Positions 24,726-25,113 of a DNA stretch of 25,113 nt are shown piece after piece. Origin of the DNA: Alistipes sp. CAG:268 (GTDB lineage Bacteria; Bacteroidota; Bacteroidia; Bacteroidales; Rikenellaceae); NCBI GenBank assembly GCA_000434235.1, contig FR892011.1:13704-38816 (forward strand), read 5' to 3'. How positions within the stretch are numbered: position 1 is the first letter of the stretch; each line of letters opens with the position of its first letter. A program made the translations under genes and the position numbers. Below the pieces are notes generated by a model. It saw only the letters and a program-made list of their open reading frames with translations. It ran no database searches and had not been told where the DNA came from.

Positions 24726-24764
24726 GGCTATTTTGACGTTGAACTTTAATATCGAATCGTAACC

Positions 24765-25113
24765 ATGAATTTTACATTAAAGATATGGCGTCAAAAGGAC
24801 GCCAAGTCGAAGGGCGCTTTCGAAACGTACAAGGTCGAGAACATTTCGGCCGACACCTCGTTCCTCGAGATGCTCGACATCCTGAACAACAACCTCATCC
24901 ACGAGGGTAAGGAGCCCGTGGCTTTCGACCACGACTGCCGTGAGGGTATCTGCGGCATGTGCTCGCTCCACATCGACGGACATGCACACGGCCCCGGCCA
25001 GGCAGCCACGACCTGCCAGATCTACATGCGCAAGTTCAAGGACGGCGCAACGATCACCATCGAGCCGTGGCGTTCGGCTGCGTTCCCCGTCATCAAGGAC
25101 CTCGTGGTGAACC
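24765..25113 (+). CDS. frdB: Fumarate reductase/succinate dehydrogenase iron-sulfur subunit, 5' part
   Basis: The first 116 codons are present and the gene runs off the right edge. It begins [19 protein letters not shown] and shows the plant-type [2Fe-2S] ligands in [13 protein letters not shown] (Cys58, Cys63, Cys66) with Cys84 (ATTCQIYM) as the likely fourth. The [3Fe-4S] and [4Fe-4S] C-terminal part lies outside. It follows frdA by 39 nt and completes the operon that links the b heme subunit to FAD. Confidence 0.96.
   Translation, partial: MNFTLKIWRQKDAKSKGAFETYKVENISADTSFLEMLDILNNNLIHEGKEPVAFDHDCREGICGMCSLHIDGHAHGPGQAATTCQIYMRKFKDGATITIEPWRSAAFPVIKDLVVN

Noticed and set aside
1..25113. 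CRISPR arrays, insertion sequences, integrases or prophage genes
   Set aside because: No regular short repeats with spacers, transposase motifs or attachment-site duplications were seen; tRNA-Leu is not flanked by an integrase gene.

Overview
The window is a GC-rich chromosomal segment of a Bacteroidota bacterium. The signs are a SusC/SusD pair, many lipoproteins, promoters of the TTTG-N19/20-TAnnTTTG type, A-rich leaders that mostly lack a Shine-Dalgarno, and a Bacteroides-type fumarate reductase operon. High GC together with this gene content suggests an Alistipes-like (Rikenellaceae) gut organism; the genus is inference.

Layout. At 1-438 (-) is the 5' part of a membrane glycosyltransferase of the GT39/ArnT type. 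It is divergent from a lipoprotein beta-N-acetylhexosaminidase (GH20, 630-2504) that ends in a strong terminator. At 2639-2816 is a well-formed cobalamin riboswitch with its own promoter, but no recognisable gene follows it for about 340 bp.

From 3160 to 15665 is a compact polysaccharide utilization locus. It holds a membrane-spanning TPR/DUF6377 regulator with its own promoter, a likely periplasmic GH3 beta-glucosidase, SusC, SusD, an FN3-containing surface glycan-binding lipoprotein, a GH16 endo-glucanase and a second GH16 with two FN3 domains, closed by a terminator. GH16 + GH3 + SusCD + binding protein points to a beta-1,3-glucan (laminarin-like) or mixed-linkage beta-glucan. Long chains would be bound and cut at the surface by the SGBP and GH16s, imported by SusCD, and finished in the periplasm by GH3. 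Lipoprotein signals fit this split: acidic residues follow the lipidated Cys in the SGBP and both GH16s, but not in GH3.

Downstream are tRNA-Leu(CAA) and uvrC (both -), then an unknown lipoprotein paired with a DUF5723 outer-membrane protein (+), and a 343-bp gap with a convincing promoter and structured RNA potential but no gene. Next come a 5-formyltetrahydrofolate cyclo-ligase/patatin-like phospholipase operon (-) and the frdC-frdA-frdB operon (+), cut by the window end within frdB.

Most interesting are the orphan cobalamin riboswitch, the candidate small RNA at about 20395-20530 with mutually exclusive pairings, and the beta-glucan locus driven by a DUF6377 regulator rather than the more familiar hybrid two-component system or SusR.
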